64,000 nucleotides of DNA from Sphingomonadales bacterium (GTDB lineage Bacteria > Pseudomonadota > Alphaproteobacteria > Sphingomonadales > Sphingomonadaceae), in assembly GCA_027488785.1 (NCBI GenBank), contig JAIYAY010000009.1:1-64000 (forward strand), in the 5' to 3' direction. This document shows positions 19,062 to 28,863 of the stretch, in pieces. Below the pieces are notes generated by a model. That model had not been told where the DNA came from and did no database searches. It saw only the letters and a program-made list of their open reading frames with translations. Positions within the stretch are counted from its first letter, which is position 1. Every line of letters starts with the position of its first letter. The translations under genes were made by a program, and so were the position numbers.

Positions 19062-19726
19062 CCAGCGACGAACAAACGGCATGGCTCACGGAATTACTAC
19101 CGCAGCCGCCCAAGGATATGGCGCTGTATCAACGCGCACTCACGCACGGCAGTACGGGTCAACCGGACTATCAACGACTTGAATTTCTCGGCGACCGCAT
19201 CTTGGGGCTGATCATCGCCGATATGCTCTATCACCGGTATAAGGATGAAGCCGAAGGTCGTCTGTCACATCGCCTAAACGCACTTGTGTCAGGTGTAGCC
19301 TGCGCTGACATCGCGCGGCAAATTGGCCTTCCACCATTTGTTCGGCTCGGTAAGCAGGCCCGTGATGATGGTGCACAACAGAGTGATAATGTTCTGGGTG
19401 ACGTCATGGAGGCCATTATCGGCGCTGTGTATCTCGACCATGGTCTACTCGTCACCTGCGATCTTGTAGAACGGCTCTGGAGGCCACTTCTTGAATCCGT
19501 AAATGGTGCCCCCAAACATCCTAAATCCGAATTGCAAGAATGGTGCGCCGCCCATGGTCGCAAAGTCCCCGAATATGTCATAACCAAAAAAGAAGGCCCT
19601 CCCCACGCCATGAGATTTGAAATCACCGTCACCGTAAAAGGCTTTGCGCCGGTTTCCGCGACAGCCAACAGCAAGCAGGCCGCTGAAACCGCCGCAGCGC
19701 TTGCATTTTTGGAAGCCAACGCATGA
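19058..19726 (+). CDS. rnc: Ribonuclease III
   Basis: 222 residues from a TTG at 19058 that overlaps the lepB stop (TTGA). This start keeps the first helix (TAWLTELLPQPPKDMALY) expected in the family, while the next ATG at 19118 would cut into it. The catalytic signature is RLEFLGDRILGLIIADMLY, with the second acidic site in DVMEAIIGAVYLD. A C-terminal double-stranded RNA binding domain starts about residue 150 (PKSELQEWCAAHG). It processes rRNA precursors and other duplex RNA. The order lepB-rnc-era is conserved in proteobacteria and the overlaps indicate coupled translation. Confidence 0.95.
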   Translation: MTSDEQTAWLTELLPQPPKDMALYQRALTHGSTGQPDYQRLEFLGDRILGLIIADMLYHRYKDEAEGRLSHRLNALVSGVACADIARQIGLPPFVRLGKQARDDGAQQSDNVLGDVMEAIIGAVYLDHGLLVTCDLVERLWRPLLESVNGAPKHPKSELQEWCAAHGRKVPEYVITKKEGPPHAMRFEITVTVKGFAPVSATANSKQAAETAAALAFLEANA

Positions 19727-20616
19727 CCAAAAGATGCGGACATGTCGCCATTATCGGCGCGCCAAATGCAGGCAAGTCAACTTTGGTCAATGCTTTAGTC
19801 GGGCAGAAAGTCGCGATCGTTAGCCCCAAGGCACAAACCACGCGCACACGCATGCTAGGCGTGGCTTTGGCCGGCGAAACGCAGATCATTCTAGTCGACA
19901 CACCTGGGATTTTTGCGGCGCAACGCCGTTTTGACCGCGCAATGGTGGCAGCTGCTTGGGATGGTGCCGGCGATGCCGACATGATCGCATTGATTGTTGA
20001 TGGCCGCGCGGGCGCCGGACCAAAGGTTGAGAAGATACTCGATGGATTGAAGGATCGCTCTGAACGCAAATGGCTTGTGCTCAACAAAGTTGATATTGCG
20101 GCAAAAGACAAATTGCTCGCTTTGACCACGAAACTGACCGAAAACTGCGCATTTGAGCAAATCTATTTTATCAGCGCTGCGACAGGCGATGGTTTGGAGG
20201 AGTTCAAAACTGCCCTGGCCGATAACATGCCAGAGGGGGAGTGGCATTTTCCAGAGGATCAAGTGTCTGATGCAACGGAACGCCTCATCGCGTCAGAAAT
20301 AACGCGCGAACAATTATATCTGCAACTGCATGAAGAACTACCTTACGCCAGCGCAGTAGAAACCGAAAAATATAGCGAGCGCGAGGATGGATCGCTGGAA
20401 ATTCACCAGCAAATTTTGGTAGCGCGCCCCACACAGCGCGCCATCGTTCTCGGCAAGGGCGGATCGCGGATTAAGGCGATTGGAGAGGCGGCGCGTCTTG
20501 AGCTGGCTAAGCTCATGGGTGTTAAAGTCCATCTCTATTTACATGTGAAGGTCCATGCCAAATGGGACGAGGATCGCAGCCTGTATCGCGATATTGGCCT
20601 GGAATGGGTCGAATAG
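19723..20616 (+). CDS. era: GTPase Era
   Basis: 297 residues. This GTPase assists 16S rRNA maturation and 30S assembly. G motifs seen in order: G1 GAPNAGKST, G2 QTTRTR, G3 DTPG, G4 NKVD, and G5 SAATGDG. A C-terminal KH domain has LGKGGSRIKAIGEAARLEL. Its ATG overlaps the rnc stop by 4 bases (ATGA). It is convergent with topA across a 52-bp gap. Confidence 0.97.
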   Translation: MTKRCGHVAIIGAPNAGKSTLVNALVGQKVAIVSPKAQTTRTRMLGVALAGETQIILVDTPGIFAAQRRFDRAMVAAAWDGAGDADMIALIVDGRAGAGPKVEKILDGLKDRSERKWLVLNKVDIAAKDKLLALTTKLTENCAFEQIYFISAATGDGLEEFKTALADNMPEGEWHFPEDQVSDATERLIASEITREQLYLQLHEELPYASAVETEKYSEREDGSLEIHQQILVARPTQRAIVLGKGGSRIKAIGEAARLELAKLMGVKVHLYLHVKVHAKWDEDRSLYRDIGLEWVE

Positions 20617-20668
20617 AGGCGGTCCAGGTTTTTTGCCATTACACCGCGTCGCTCAAGCGAAAGCTGGG

Positions 20669-23221
20669 TTATTTCTTTGCTTTCGCCGCAGGCTTAGCCT
20701 TTACCGCTGCCTTCTTAGGTCCAACCTTCTTCTTAGGTGCGGCCTTTTTCTTGACCTTGCCTTTGGGCGGCATTGCGGCGCGGGCGTCAATTAATTGCGC
20801 GGCTTCTTCAAGCGTCAGCTCGTTGGGTGAGATGGACTTCGGCACGGTGGCATTGGTCGTTCCGTCGGTCACATAAGGACCAAAGCGCCCTTCCATCAGC
20901 TTGATTTCAGCATCGGTCCGAGGATGCTTGCCAAGCTCCTTTAACGGCGCGCGCGCTGCACCCCGACCACGGCCCGGGTTCGCTAATGCTTCTGCCAACT
21001 TCACAACCGCACTGTTCATGCCAGTTTCGAACACCTCGGTCGTTGACTGCAACCGGGCATATTTGCCGTTATGCGCAAGATAGGGGCCATAGCGCCCAAT
21101 GCTCGCGGTAACTGGTTCGCCGCTTTCGGGATGGACGCCAATGGTGCGTGGCAAGGAAAGCAATTTTACGGCCCATTCAAGGCCGATATCCTCCGCCGGA
21201 ATATCCTTTGGAATGGAAGCACGTTTGACATCAGCGCCCACGCCCATTTCGAAATAAGGACCAAAACGCCCCGACTTTCGGCTGACTTCCAATTGCGTTT
21301 CGGGATGATGGCCAAGCACTTCTGGGCCGGTATCTTCGACACTCTCGCCGCCGGGCTGAGCAAATTTGCGGGTATATTTGCAATCGGGATAGTTGGAACA
21401 AGCCACAAAGGCGCCAAACTTTCCACCACGCAGCGCGAGCCTGCCTGCCCCACATTTCGGGCAAAGACGCGGGTCTGTGCCATCTTCGCGCTCTGGAAAC
21501 AGATAAGGTGACAGGAAGACGTCAAGCTCCGCGGTCACCTCCGACGGTTTCTGCTCCATGACTTCGGCGGTTTTTGGTTTGAAATCGCGCCAGAAGGTCG
21601 CAAGAAAGGACTGCCAATCGGCGCGGCCACCGCTGATTTCATCCAATTGGTCTTCAAGACCAGCGGTGTAATCGTAAGCAACATAACGTTCAAAAAAACG
21701 TTCTAGAAATGCTGTAAGAAGTCGCCCAGATTCCTCTGCAAAGAAACGATTTTTTTCCACACGAACATATGAGCGATCTTTTAATACCTGAATAGTCGAT
21801 GCATAAGTGGATGGTCGGCCAATGCCTAACTCCTCCAAGCGCTTAACCAATGTGGCTTCCGAAAAGCGCGGGGGCGGTTGTGTAAAATGCTGGGCCTTTT
21901 CGGCAGCATGCTTGGCGGGCGTGTCACCAACTGCCATAGCTGGTAAAATCGCTCCATCTTCGCCATCACTATCATCGAGGCCTTCTTCGTATACCGCCAG
22001 AAAACCAGGGAATTTCATAACTTGACCGGTTGCGCGCAAGCCAGTCTGTCCGGTACCGTCGAGCAGATCGACAGTTGTGCGTTCCATACGGGCAGATGCC
22101 ATTTGGCTGGCCATGGCGCGTTTGAAAATCAGATCGTACAAGCGGCTATGGTCGCCTGACCCTGCTCGGTCCCTGCTAAAGTCTGTCGGGCGGATTGCTT
22201 CATGCGCCTCTTGCGCGTTCTTCGCCTTGCTTTGATAGACCCGCGGCTTCTCTGGCAAATAGCCATTGTCGAACCGATCCGAGATCGATTTACGCGCGGC
22301 GGCAATGGCGCTGTGGTCCATTTGCACACCATCAGTTCGCATATAAGTTATGGCGCCATCCTCATAAAGGCCCTGCGCAATGCGCATTGTGTGGCTGGCG
22401 GAAAAGCCGAGTTTACGTGCGGCCTCTTGTTGTAAGGTTGATGTTGTAAAAGGTGGCTGTGGATTGCGCGTTACCGGCTTGGTCTCAATGGTTTCGACGT
22501 TGAATTTACCTGTCTCAACCGCAAGGCGCGCTTGCTCCGCCTCAGCCTCGGTTTTCAAGTCCATCTTGTCGAGTTTTTTGCCAAGATATTGGATCAAGCG
22601 GGCATCAAATTTTTGCCCTTTATGTTCCATTCCGGCCTTTACGGACCAATATTCTTGTGCGCGGAACGCTTCGATTTCGCGTTCGCGTTCAACGATCAAG
22701 CGCAGTGCAACAGATTGCACGCGGCCAGCGGATTTCGCGCCAGGCAATTTACGCCACAGCACGGGCGAGAGCGTGAAGCCCACCAAATAATCCAGCGCGC
22801 GCCGAGCGCGATACGCATCAATCAGGTCGACATCCAAAGCGCGTGGCTGCTTCATCGCATCGGTTACAGCTTGTTTTGTAATGGCGTTGAACGTTACGCG
22901 CCCAACTTTGGCTGGCAGTGCCTTCTTCTTTGCCAGCACTTCTTGTACATGCCAGCTTATCGCTTCACCCTCTCGATCAGGGTCGGTCGCGAGGATCAAG
23001 CCATCGGCCTTTTTAGCTTCGTCAGTGATCGCCTTTAGTTGCTTTGCCTTATCGGCATAATTATCCCACAGCATTTCAAAGCCATTGTCTGGGTCGACCG
23101 AGCCGTCCTTGGGGGGCAAATCCCGAATGTGGCCATATGAAGCCAACACCTTGAAACCGGCCCCCAAATATTTTTCGATTGTCTTAGCTTTTGCAGGTGA
23201 TTCTACGATAACTAATTGCAT
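20669..23221 (-). CDS. topA: DNA topoisomerase I (type IA)
   Basis: 850 residues. It relaxes negative supercoils. The N-terminal TOPRIM domain (MQLVIVESPAKAKTIEKYL; metal site ATDPDREGEAISWH) is followed by the DNA gate with the active-site Tyr in GAITYMRTDG. One classical C4 zinc finger is visible (CPKCGAGRLALRGG, then ACSNYPDC), with further zinc-ribbon-derived repeats that have lost cysteines (SGRFGPYFEMG, GRYGPYLAHN, EGRFGPYVTDG). The C-terminus is a Lys/Ala/Pro-rich tail common in alphaproteobacterial TopA. It lies downstream of dprA. Confidence 0.96.
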   Translation of the reverse strand: MQLVIVESPAKAKTIEKYLGAGFKVLASYGHIRDLPPKDGSVDPDNGFEMLWDNYADKAKQLKAITDEAKKADGLILATDPDREGEAISWHVQEVLAKKKALPAKVGRVTFNAITKQAVTDAMKQPRALDVDLIDAYRARRALDYLVGFTLSPVLWRKLPGAKSAGRVQSVALRLIVEREREIEAFRAQEYWSVKAGMEHKGQKFDARLIQYLGKKLDKMDLKTEAEAEQARLAVETGKFNVETIETKPVTRNPQPPFTTSTLQQEAARKLGFSASHTMRIAQGLYEDGAITYMRTDGVQMDHSAIAAARKSISDRFDNGYLPEKPRVYQSKAKNAQEAHEAIRPTDFSRDRAGSGDHSRLYDLIFKRAMASQMASARMERTTVDLLDGTGQTGLRATGQVMKFPGFLAVYEEGLDDSDGEDGAILPAMAVGDTPAKHAAEKAQHFTQPPPRFSEATLVKRLEELGIGRPSTYASTIQVLKDRSYVRVEKNRFFAEESGRLLTAFLERFFERYVAYDYTAGLEDQLDEISGGRADWQSFLATFWRDFKPKTAEVMEQKPSEVTAELDVFLSPYLFPEREDGTDPRLCPKCGAGRLALRGGKFGAFVACSNYPDCKYTRKFAQPGGESVEDTGPEVLGHHPETQLEVSRKSGRFGPYFEMGVGADVKRASIPKDIPAEDIGLEWAVKLLSLPRTIGVHPESGEPVTASIGRYGPYLAHNGKYARLQSTTEVFETGMNSAVVKLAEALANPGRGRGAARAPLKELGKHPRTDAEIKLMEGRFGPYVTDGTTNATVPKSISPNELTLEEAAQLIDARAAMPPKGKVKKKAAPKKKVGPKKAAVKAKPAAKAKK

Positions 23222-23312
23222 GATTTTATGTGCTTTTCTAACATCTCTCGCGTACGCGTATAGGCTGACGGGGTAAGGCAGTGCTCGTCAAGACGAAAAA
23301 TGGGGACGTACT

Positions 23313-24407
23313 TTATGCTACCAAACGGACCTTCCCGCCTGCGCCGCGTTCTAGTTTTCCGGCCAATTCTATTTCAAGCAACACCATCTGAACCGTCGCT
23401 TGACTGCTTCCAGACTGCCGTACCAATTCATCTACCGAAACATACGTCATGCTCATCAGCTTGATGACGGCGCTGCGTTCGGTTTGGCTACTGTCATCGG
23501 CCATTACCGTAATAGCCGGTCTGTTCTGAACCGACGGTGCAAGCATGCGGTTGTCCAACGGAGAAATAAGCTCGGCAATCTCCGATGCATTCTGCACCAA
23601 AATTGCGCCTTCACGGATAAGCTGGTTGCAACCACGTGACCGTGGATCCAGCGGTGAGCCGGGAATGGCCATAACCTCACGCCCTGCTTCCACTGCAAGA
23701 CGGGCGGTAATGAGCGATCCCGACTTTGGCGCAGCTTCAATAACGACAGTTCCAGCAGACGCACCCGCGATGATACGGTTGCGATAGGGAAAATGCCGCG
23801 CCCTTGGTTCAGTGCCAGGCGGTTGCTCAGCAATCAAAAGCCCGCGCGCGGCAATCGCATCCTGAAGCGTATGGTTTTCGGGCGGATAGACCACGTCGAT
23901 ACCGCCAGCAATCACCGCTACCGTTCCGCCCTCTAGTGAACCAGCATGCGCGGCCGCATCAATCCCGCGCGCGAGACCCGATACAACAGACAATCCCATT
24001 TGGCCGAGTTCAAACGCCAATTGCCGCGCAAATTGACACGCACCGGCGGAAGCATTGCGTGCGCCGACGAGTGCAACAGCGGGACGCGCTAATAGAGCAA
24101 GATTGCCCTTTACGCAGATCACGGGCGGCGCATTTTCGAGCTGCGATAGCAAATACGGATAATCCGCATCTTCTATAAAAACGTGCCGCGCGCCCAAGGC
24201 TTGAGCCAACTGAAACTCACGCGCAATGGCTGCCTCATTGGCTAGCACCGCTTGCTTTCCGCCGCCGCGACGTATCAGATCAGGCAAAGCTTCGAGCGCA
24301 GCCTGGGCGCTTCCAAAACGCGCCATAAGTTGCCGATAACTGACGGGACCAATGTTGGGTGAGCGGATCAGGCGGAGCTGATCCATTTCCTTTTGGCTGC
24401 CCCCCAT
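23313..24407 (-). CDS. dprA: DNA-protecting protein DprA (Smf)
   Basis: 364 residues. DprA loads RecA on incoming single-stranded DNA during transformation. The Rossmann-like core is clear: VALVGARNASAGACQFARQ, VSGLARGIDAAAHAG, GGIDVVYPPEN and PYRNRIIAGAS. An N-terminal helix-hairpin region (IGPVSYRQLMARFGSA) and a C-terminal winged-helix (DELVRQSGSSQATVQMVLLEIELAGKLER) complete the alphaproteobacterial three-domain form. It starts 8 bases after the plsY stop, so the two are co-transcribed. With comEC at the right end of the window it indicates that the DNA-uptake core genes are present. Confidence 0.94.
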   Translation of the reverse strand: MGGSQKEMDQLRLIRSPNIGPVSYRQLMARFGSAQAALEALPDLIRRGGGKQAVLANEAAIAREFQLAQALGARHVFIEDADYPYLLSQLENAPPVICVKGNLALLARPAVALVGARNASAGACQFARQLAFELGQMGLSVVSGLARGIDAAAHAGSLEGGTVAVIAGGIDVVYPPENHTLQDAIAARGLLIAEQPPGTEPRARHFPYRNRIIAGASAGTVVIEAAPKSGSLITARLAVEAGREVMAIPGSPLDPRSRGCNQLIREGAILVQNASEIAELISPLDNRMLAPSVQNRPAITVMADDSSQTERSAVIKLMSMTYVSVDELVRQSGSSQATVQMVLLEIELAGKLERGAGGKVRLVA

Positions 24408-24415
24408 CGCCCCGG

Positions 24416-25018
24416 TCAGCTTTTGCTTTTGCCAATGCGAGGCTCAGTGCCGTCCATTAGATTTTCGATATTAGCCCTATGTTTCCAAAATACGAGTAAT
24501 GTGCATGCGGTGAGTAACGCAACCAGTTCATAATAACCGAAAATGGCGGCCGCGACGGGCGCACAAACGGCGGCAACCAAGCCGGCTAGCGAGGATATCC
24601 GTGATATCAGCAAGACCCCGATCCAAGCGCCCGCGTACACCAGGCCGCCCTGCCAGAATAGGCCAAACATGATACCCGCATAAGTCGCAACGCCCTTGCC
24701 GCCTTTGAATTGAAGCCAGACTGGAAAAAGATGTCCGAAGAAAGCTCCTGTTGCGGCAAGAACTTCCCCACCGGGAAGCAGGTATGTGGTAAGCCAGACG
24801 GCAAAAAAACCTTTCAGCAGGTCCAGCAACAAGGTCAGCGCAGCAAGCCCTTTGCGACCGGTACGCAACACATTCGTCGCGCCAATATTGCCCGACCCAA
24901 TCGACCTTATGTCGCCGCCGCCAGCGAAGCGTGTGAGCAACAAACCGAAGGGAATGGAGCCGAGCGCATAACCAAGCAATAGACCAGCACCCATGTTGAA
25001 CCAAAAATCACTCACCAC
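24416..25018 (-). CDS. plsY: Acyl-phosphate:glycerol-3-phosphate acyltransferase PlsY
   Basis: 200 residues, an integral membrane protein with about five hydrophobic helices. Family motifs: GYALGSIPFGLLLTR and DIRSIGSGNIGATNVLR (motif 1), FKGGKGVATYAG (motif 2, glycerol-3-phosphate site) and HRANIENLMDGTEPRIG (motif 3). It makes lysophosphatidic acid from acyl-phosphate. It starts with GTG, a second GTG follows directly, and AGGGGGA lies a few bases upstream. The divergent hemA lies beyond a 241-bp control region. Confidence 0.94.
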   Translation of the reverse strand: MVSDFWFNMGAGLLLGYALGSIPFGLLLTRFAGGGDIRSIGSGNIGATNVLRTGRKGLAALTLLLDLLKGFFAVWLTTYLLPGGEVLAATGAFFGHLFPVWLQFKGGKGVATYAGIMFGLFWQGGLVYAGAWIGVLLISRISSLAGLVAAVCAPVAAAIFGYYELVALLTACTLLVFWKHRANIENLMDGTEPRIGKSKS

Positions 25019-25122
25019 ACGAATCCCCCTAAATAATTGTATTGTATAGTTGTTTTGTTCCGCATTCTCAAGCTTGTCTGCGTGACCGCCTAGCCGTTGG
25101 CATTAATTTCTTTGGGCTTAAA

Positions 25123-25153
25123 TCACTGTAAGTGAAAATATCACAATAGTGGA
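25123..25153 (+). promoter_or_regulatory. Two tandem palindromes between plsY and hemA, operator candidate
   Basis: TCACTGTAAGTGA (25123-25135, perfect) and TCACAATAGTGGA (25141-25153, one mismatch) lie 18 bp apart, start to start, about 110 bp before the hemA start. The two-turn spacing and shared TCAC...GTGA arms suggest a dimeric regulator binding side by side. They do not match the FNR box TTGAT-N4-ATCAA. No clear -35/-10 could be assigned in the rest of the 25019-25259 gap. Confidence 0.4.
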
Positions 25154-25259
25154 ACCGGAATGACGCTTATTGCAAGTCATTCGCGCTGGATTTTTGCATT
25201 TCCCGCGATTATTGCGCGTCATCATACTGCATCGGCGGTACCAACCGGGGTTAACATCC

Positions 25260-26480
25260 GTGAATTATAACGCTGTTTTTGAAAAGGCGATTGACCGGCT
25301 TCATGCTGAGGGGCGCTATCGCGTATTCATCGATATCCTTCGGAACAAGGGTAATTACCCCAGCGCGCGCTGCTTTGCTGGACATAATGGTCCAAAGGAC
25401 ATCACAGTGTGGTGCTCTAACGACTATTTGTGCATGGGGCAGCATCCTGACGTTATCAGCGCGATGGAAAACGCTTTGCATGATGTGGGCGCCGGCTCGG
25501 GCGGAACGCGCAACATTGGTGGCAATACCCATTATCATGTCGAACTAGAGCAGGAGCTGGCGGACTTGCATGGCAAGGATGGTGCGTTGCTTTTTACGTC
25601 TGGCTATGTTTCGAACGACGCGACTTTGTCGACCCTCGCAAAAGTGCTACCGGGTTGCATCATTTATTCGGACGAGTTGAACCACGCGTCAATGATCGCT
25701 GGTATCCGCAACGCAGGTTGTGAAAAACGCGTTTGGCGGCACAACGACCTTGCGCATCTCGAAGAATTACTTGCAGCTGATGATCCAGAAGCCCCTAAGT
25801 TGATTGCCTTTGAAAGCGTCTATTCAATGGACGGCGACGTTGCGCCCATTGCTGCGGTTTGCGATCTTGCCGATAAATATAATGCGCTCACTTATTGCGA
25901 CGAAGTGCACGCTGTTGGCATGTATGGCGCACGTGGCGGCGGCATTTCAGAACGTGATGCGGTGGCGGATCGTGTAACCATTATCGAAGGCACGCTTGGC
26001 AAGGCCTTCGGTGTCATGGGCGGCTATATCGCAGCGGACCAAAATGTCATTGATGTCATCCGTTCTTATGCGCCGGGCTTCATTTTTACGACATCCTTGT
26101 CACCCGTTTTGGTGGCAGGCGTATTGGCCGCTGTGCGTCATTTGAAGGCGTCCAACGTGGAACGCGATGCGCAGCAAGCCAATGCAGCGACGTTGAAAAA
26201 ACTGTTTGCCGATGCGGGCCTACCCGTGATGTTAAGCAATACGCACATTGTACCTTTGATGGTCGGCGACCCTGTAAAAGCCAAGAAAATCAGCGATATA
26301 TTGCTTGCAGAATATGGCGTATATGTTCAGCCAATCAATTACCCCACCGTGCCCCGCGGCACCGAGCGGCTACGCTTTACACCAGGCCCCCAACATGATG
26401 AGGGCATGATGCGTGATTTAACTGCGGCTTTATTGGAAATATGGGGCCGAATGGAAATGCAGGTCGCTCAGGCTGCCTGA
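25260..26480 (+). CDS. hemA: 5-aminolevulinate synthase
   Basis: 406 residues from GTG at 25260, chosen over the longer frame because GGGG lies 9 bases before it and ALAS proteins start with a short Met-Asn-Tyr-type N-terminus. It condenses glycine and succinyl-CoA to 5-aminolevulinate (Shemin pathway, typical for alphaproteobacteria). Motifs: [16 protein letters not shown] (glycine/CoA site), [28 protein letters not shown] (PLP Asp) and the PLP lysine in [14 protein letters not shown]. It overlaps the convergent dehydratase gene by 13 bp at their 3' ends. Succinyl-CoA is also the product of the propionate genes in this window. Confidence 0.96.
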   Translation: MNYNAVFEKAIDRLHAEGRYRVFIDILRNKGNYPSARCFAGHNGPKDITVWCSNDYLCMGQHPDVISAMENALHDVGAGSGGTRNIGGNTHYHVELEQELADLHGKDGALLFTSGYVSNDATLSTLAKVLPGCIIYSDELNHASMIAGIRNAGCEKRVWRHNDLAHLEELLAADDPEAPKLIAFESVYSMDGDVAPIAAVCDLADKYNALTYCDEVHAVGMYGARGGGISERDAVADRVTIIEGTLGKAFGVMGGYIAADQNVIDVIRSYAPGFIFTTSLSPVLVAGVLAAVRHLKASNVERDAQQANAATLKKLFADAGLPVMLSNTHIVPLMVGDPVKAKKISDILLAEYGVYVQPINYPTVPRGTERLRFTPGPQHDEGMMRDLTAALLEIWGRMEMQVAQAA

Positions 26481-27454
26481 GCAAGCAACTTCAAAAAAAG
26501 TTCTCGATCCACGTTTCCGCCTGACAAGGTCACGGCGGTAACGGCTTTTGTTTGAACCTTTCCTGCAAGCACAGCGGCCAGCGCAACCGCGCCGCCGGGC
26601 TCTACCACGAGGTGCAACTTTTCAAACACTACGCGCATCGCGGTTGCCACTTCGTCGGTCGTGACCGAAAAACCCTGAGACACGCGGTGGCGCAAAATTT
26701 CAAAATTCACAGGATAAGTTTGCGGCGTCTGTAATGCATCGCAATAGGTTGGGTGCGTGAGATCTTTGACCGGCAAAATCTCACCTGCGTCCAGCGAACG
26801 AATGATATCGTCCCAGCCTTCTGGTTCAACAATGGTGATGTCCGCGTCTGGACATGCCAACGCAAGGCCAGATGCCAAGCCACCCCCGCCGCAGCAGGAA
26901 ACAATCATATCTGCCCCAGAGAAGCCGAGATCTTGGAGTTGCTGCGTAATTTCGATTCCAACGGTCCCCTGCCCTTCAATAACCCACGGATCACCAAAGG
27001 CGTGCACTAAGGTCGCGCCGCTTTGCGCGATTAACCCAGCAGCAACTTCTTCGCGCGATTCGGTAGCGCGATCGTAGAGAACAACATCTGCCCCAAGAGC
27101 TTTCGTCGCCTCTAGTTTCATGCGCGGCGCATTGGATGGCATTACAATAGTCGCGGATATTCCAAGCCTTTTGGCCGCCCAAGCAACGCCCTGAGCATGG
27201 TTTCCACTAGAAACCCCGACAACACCGCGCGCACGTTCGTCTTGGTTTAGGTCAGACAGACGATGCCATGCACCCCTTATCTTGAAAGCACCAATAGGCT
27301 GAAGCATTTCAGCCTTGCACCAGATCGTTACGCCGTCCACCTCAAGCGGTAGCAATGGTGTTTTTGGCAGAATGTCGGCAATTTTGGCCATCGCTCGTAG
27401 CACGCCCTCATGCGTTGGTATTTGGTGGGCCGCAGCCAATTCTTGTTCTGTCAT
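26468..27454 (-). CDS. Threonine/serine dehydratase, catabolic type (no regulatory domain)
   Basis: 328 residues, fold type II PLP enzyme. The PLP lysine is in [13 protein letters not shown], the substrate loop in [17 protein letters not shown], and the phosphate-binding glycine loop in [11 protein letters not shown]. There is no C-terminal ACT-like domain, so it resembles catabolic TdcB-type threonine ammonia-lyase or serine racemase rather than biosynthetic IlvA. If it acts on threonine it makes 2-oxobutyrate, a route toward propionyl-CoA, which fits the nearby propionate genes but is inference. It is convergent with hemA and divergent from the carboxynorspermidine dehydrogenase gene. Confidence 0.88.
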   Translation of the reverse strand: MTEQELAAAHQIPTHEGVLRAMAKIADILPKTPLLPLEVDGVTIWCKAEMLQPIGAFKIRGAWHRLSDLNQDERARGVVGVSSGNHAQGVAWAAKRLGISATIVMPSNAPRMKLEATKALGADVVLYDRATESREEVAAGLIAQSGATLVHAFGDPWVIEGQGTVGIEITQQLQDLGFSGADMIVSCCGGGGLASGLALACPDADITIVEPEGWDDIIRSLDAGEILPVKDLTHPTYCDALQTPQTYPVNFEILRHRVSQGFSVTTDEVATAMRVVFEKLHLVVEPGGAVALAAVLAGKVQTKAVTAVTLSGGNVDRELFLKLLAQAA

Positions 27455-27508
27455 AAAACCCCCCTATATGCGTGCGCTGAACGAATCTCTGATAAGAGGA
27501 AACTGAAG

Positions 27509-28717
27509 ATGAGCAAGATATTGGTAATTGGCGCAGGCGGCGTCGGTTCGGTTGCAGTCCACAAAATGGCCATGAATGCCGATATCTTTAGCCATATCAG
27601 CCTCGCAAGCCGCACCAAGTCAAAATGCGATGCGATTGCTGCTTCGGTTAAGGAGCGGACGGGTGTTTATATCGACACTTATGGCCTGGACGCAGATGAT
27701 GTGTCTGCAACCACAGCTTTGCTAAATCAGATCAAACCAAGTCTCGTGGTAAACCTTGCGTTGCCTTATCAAGACCTCAACATCATGGACGCGTGTTTGG
27801 CCGCTGGCGTGCATTATATGGATACGGCAAATTACGAACCTTTGGATGTCGCGAAGTTCGAATATCACTGGCAATGGGCTTATCAAGATCGTTACAAGGA
27901 TGCTGGCCTTACAGCTTTGTTGGGATCGGGTTTTGACCCCGGCGTCACAAGCGTCTTCACCACTTATTTGAAAAAGCATTATTTCGACCGCATCGATACG
28001 CTCGACATATTGGACTGCAATGGTGGCGACCATGGTCAGGCTTTTGCCACCAACTTCAACCCAGAAATCAACATTCGCGAAGTCACCGCCGTCGCGCGAC
28101 ATTGGGAAAATGGCGACTGGGTCGAAACCCCGGCGATGTCTGTCAAGCAAAGCTTCGACTTTGAAGCGGTTGGCCCGAAGAATATGTATCTGATGTATCA
28201 TGAGGAAATCGAAAGCCTCAAGACGCATTTGCCTGAGATCAAGCGTATCCGTTTCTGGATGACCTTTGGCGATGCGTATATCACCCATCTCAACGTGCTT
28301 CAGGCCGTCGGTATGACGCGGATTGATCCGGTGATCTATGAGGGCAAGGAGATCATTCCACTCCAGTTCCTAAAGGCTGTATTGCCCGAGCCTGCCTCGC
28401 TTGGTCCGACGACCAAGGGCAAGACCAATATTGGCTGTATCGCCACCGGCCTTGGCAAGGATGGCAAAGAAAAGACACTATACATCTATAATATCTGCGA
28501 TCATGAGGACGCTTATACCGAAACCGGTAACCAAGCTGTCAGCTACACCACTGGTGTTCCAGCGATGATTGGCGCGGCAATGTTGGTCACAGGCCAATGG
28601 TCTGGTGCTGGCGTGTGGAATATGGAACAATTTGATCCCGACCCGTTCATGGACATGCTCAATGCGCATGGTCTGCCGTGGCAGGTCAAAGAACTGGATG
28701 GGCCTTTGTCGTTCTAG
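27509..28717 (+). CDS. Carboxynorspermidine/carboxyspermidine dehydrogenase (saccharopine dehydrogenase-like)
   Basis: 402 residues from ATG 27509, with AAGAGGA upstream; a longer frame overlaps the divergent dehydratase gene. The N-terminal Rossmann motif is ILVIGAGGVGSVAVHKMA. Conserved family parts include LPYQDLNIMDACLAAGVHYMDTANYE and GSGFDPGVTSVF. It reductively condenses aspartate semialdehyde with putrescine or 1,3-diaminopropane to a carboxylated triamine. The next gene is the matching decarboxylase, and ornithine decarboxylase follows, which identifies the family member better than the generic saccharopine dehydrogenase label. A palindromic repeat separates it from the decarboxylase. 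Confidence 0.93.
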   Translation: MSKILVIGAGGVGSVAVHKMAMNADIFSHISLASRTKSKCDAIAASVKERTGVYIDTYGLDADDVSATTALLNQIKPSLVVNLALPYQDLNIMDACLAAGVHYMDTANYEPLDVAKFEYHWQWAYQDRYKDAGLTALLGSGFDPGVTSVFTTYLKKHYFDRIDTLDILDCNGGDHGQAFATNFNPEINIREVTAVARHWENGDWVETPAMSVKQSFDFEAVGPKNMYLMYHEEIESLKTHLPEIKRIRFWMTFGDAYITHLNVLQAVGMTRIDPVIYEGKEIIPLQFLKAVLPEPASLGPTTKGKTNIGCIATGLGKDGKEKTLYIYNICDHEDAYTETGNQAVSYTTGVPAMIGAAMLVTGQWSGAGVWNMEQFDPDPFMDMLNAHGLPWQVKELDGPLSF

Positions 28718-28743
28718 AGTGAGACGGAGCAGTAAAATTTCAA

Positions 28744-28833
28744 CGTCACTCTGAATTTGTTTCAGGGTCCATTTTTCTCTCAATCCTTAGGTCCGCGTGG
28801 CACGATGGATACTGAAACAAGTTCAGCATGACG
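28744..28833. repeat. Dispersed palindromic repeat, copy 3 (polyamine gene gap)
   Basis: Left arm CGTCACTCTGAATTTGTTTC followed by AGGGTCCAT; right arm GATGGATACTGAAACAAGTT followed by CAGCATGACG. Same layout and length (90 bp) as the copies at 9034 and 11282. It fills the gap between the carboxynorspermidine dehydrogenase and decarboxylase genes. Confidence 0.85.
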
Positions 28834-28863
28834 TCGGTGGTTTGATAAAGCGGTGATGATAAT

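Noticed and set aside
23249-23258. CGCGTACGCG palindrome between dprA and topA
   Set aside because: Only 10 bp, no repeat or spacing partner, probably chance.
25019-25259. FNR/FnrL box upstream of hemA
   Set aside because: No TTGAT-N4-ATCAA-like site is present; the palindromes there have different arms.
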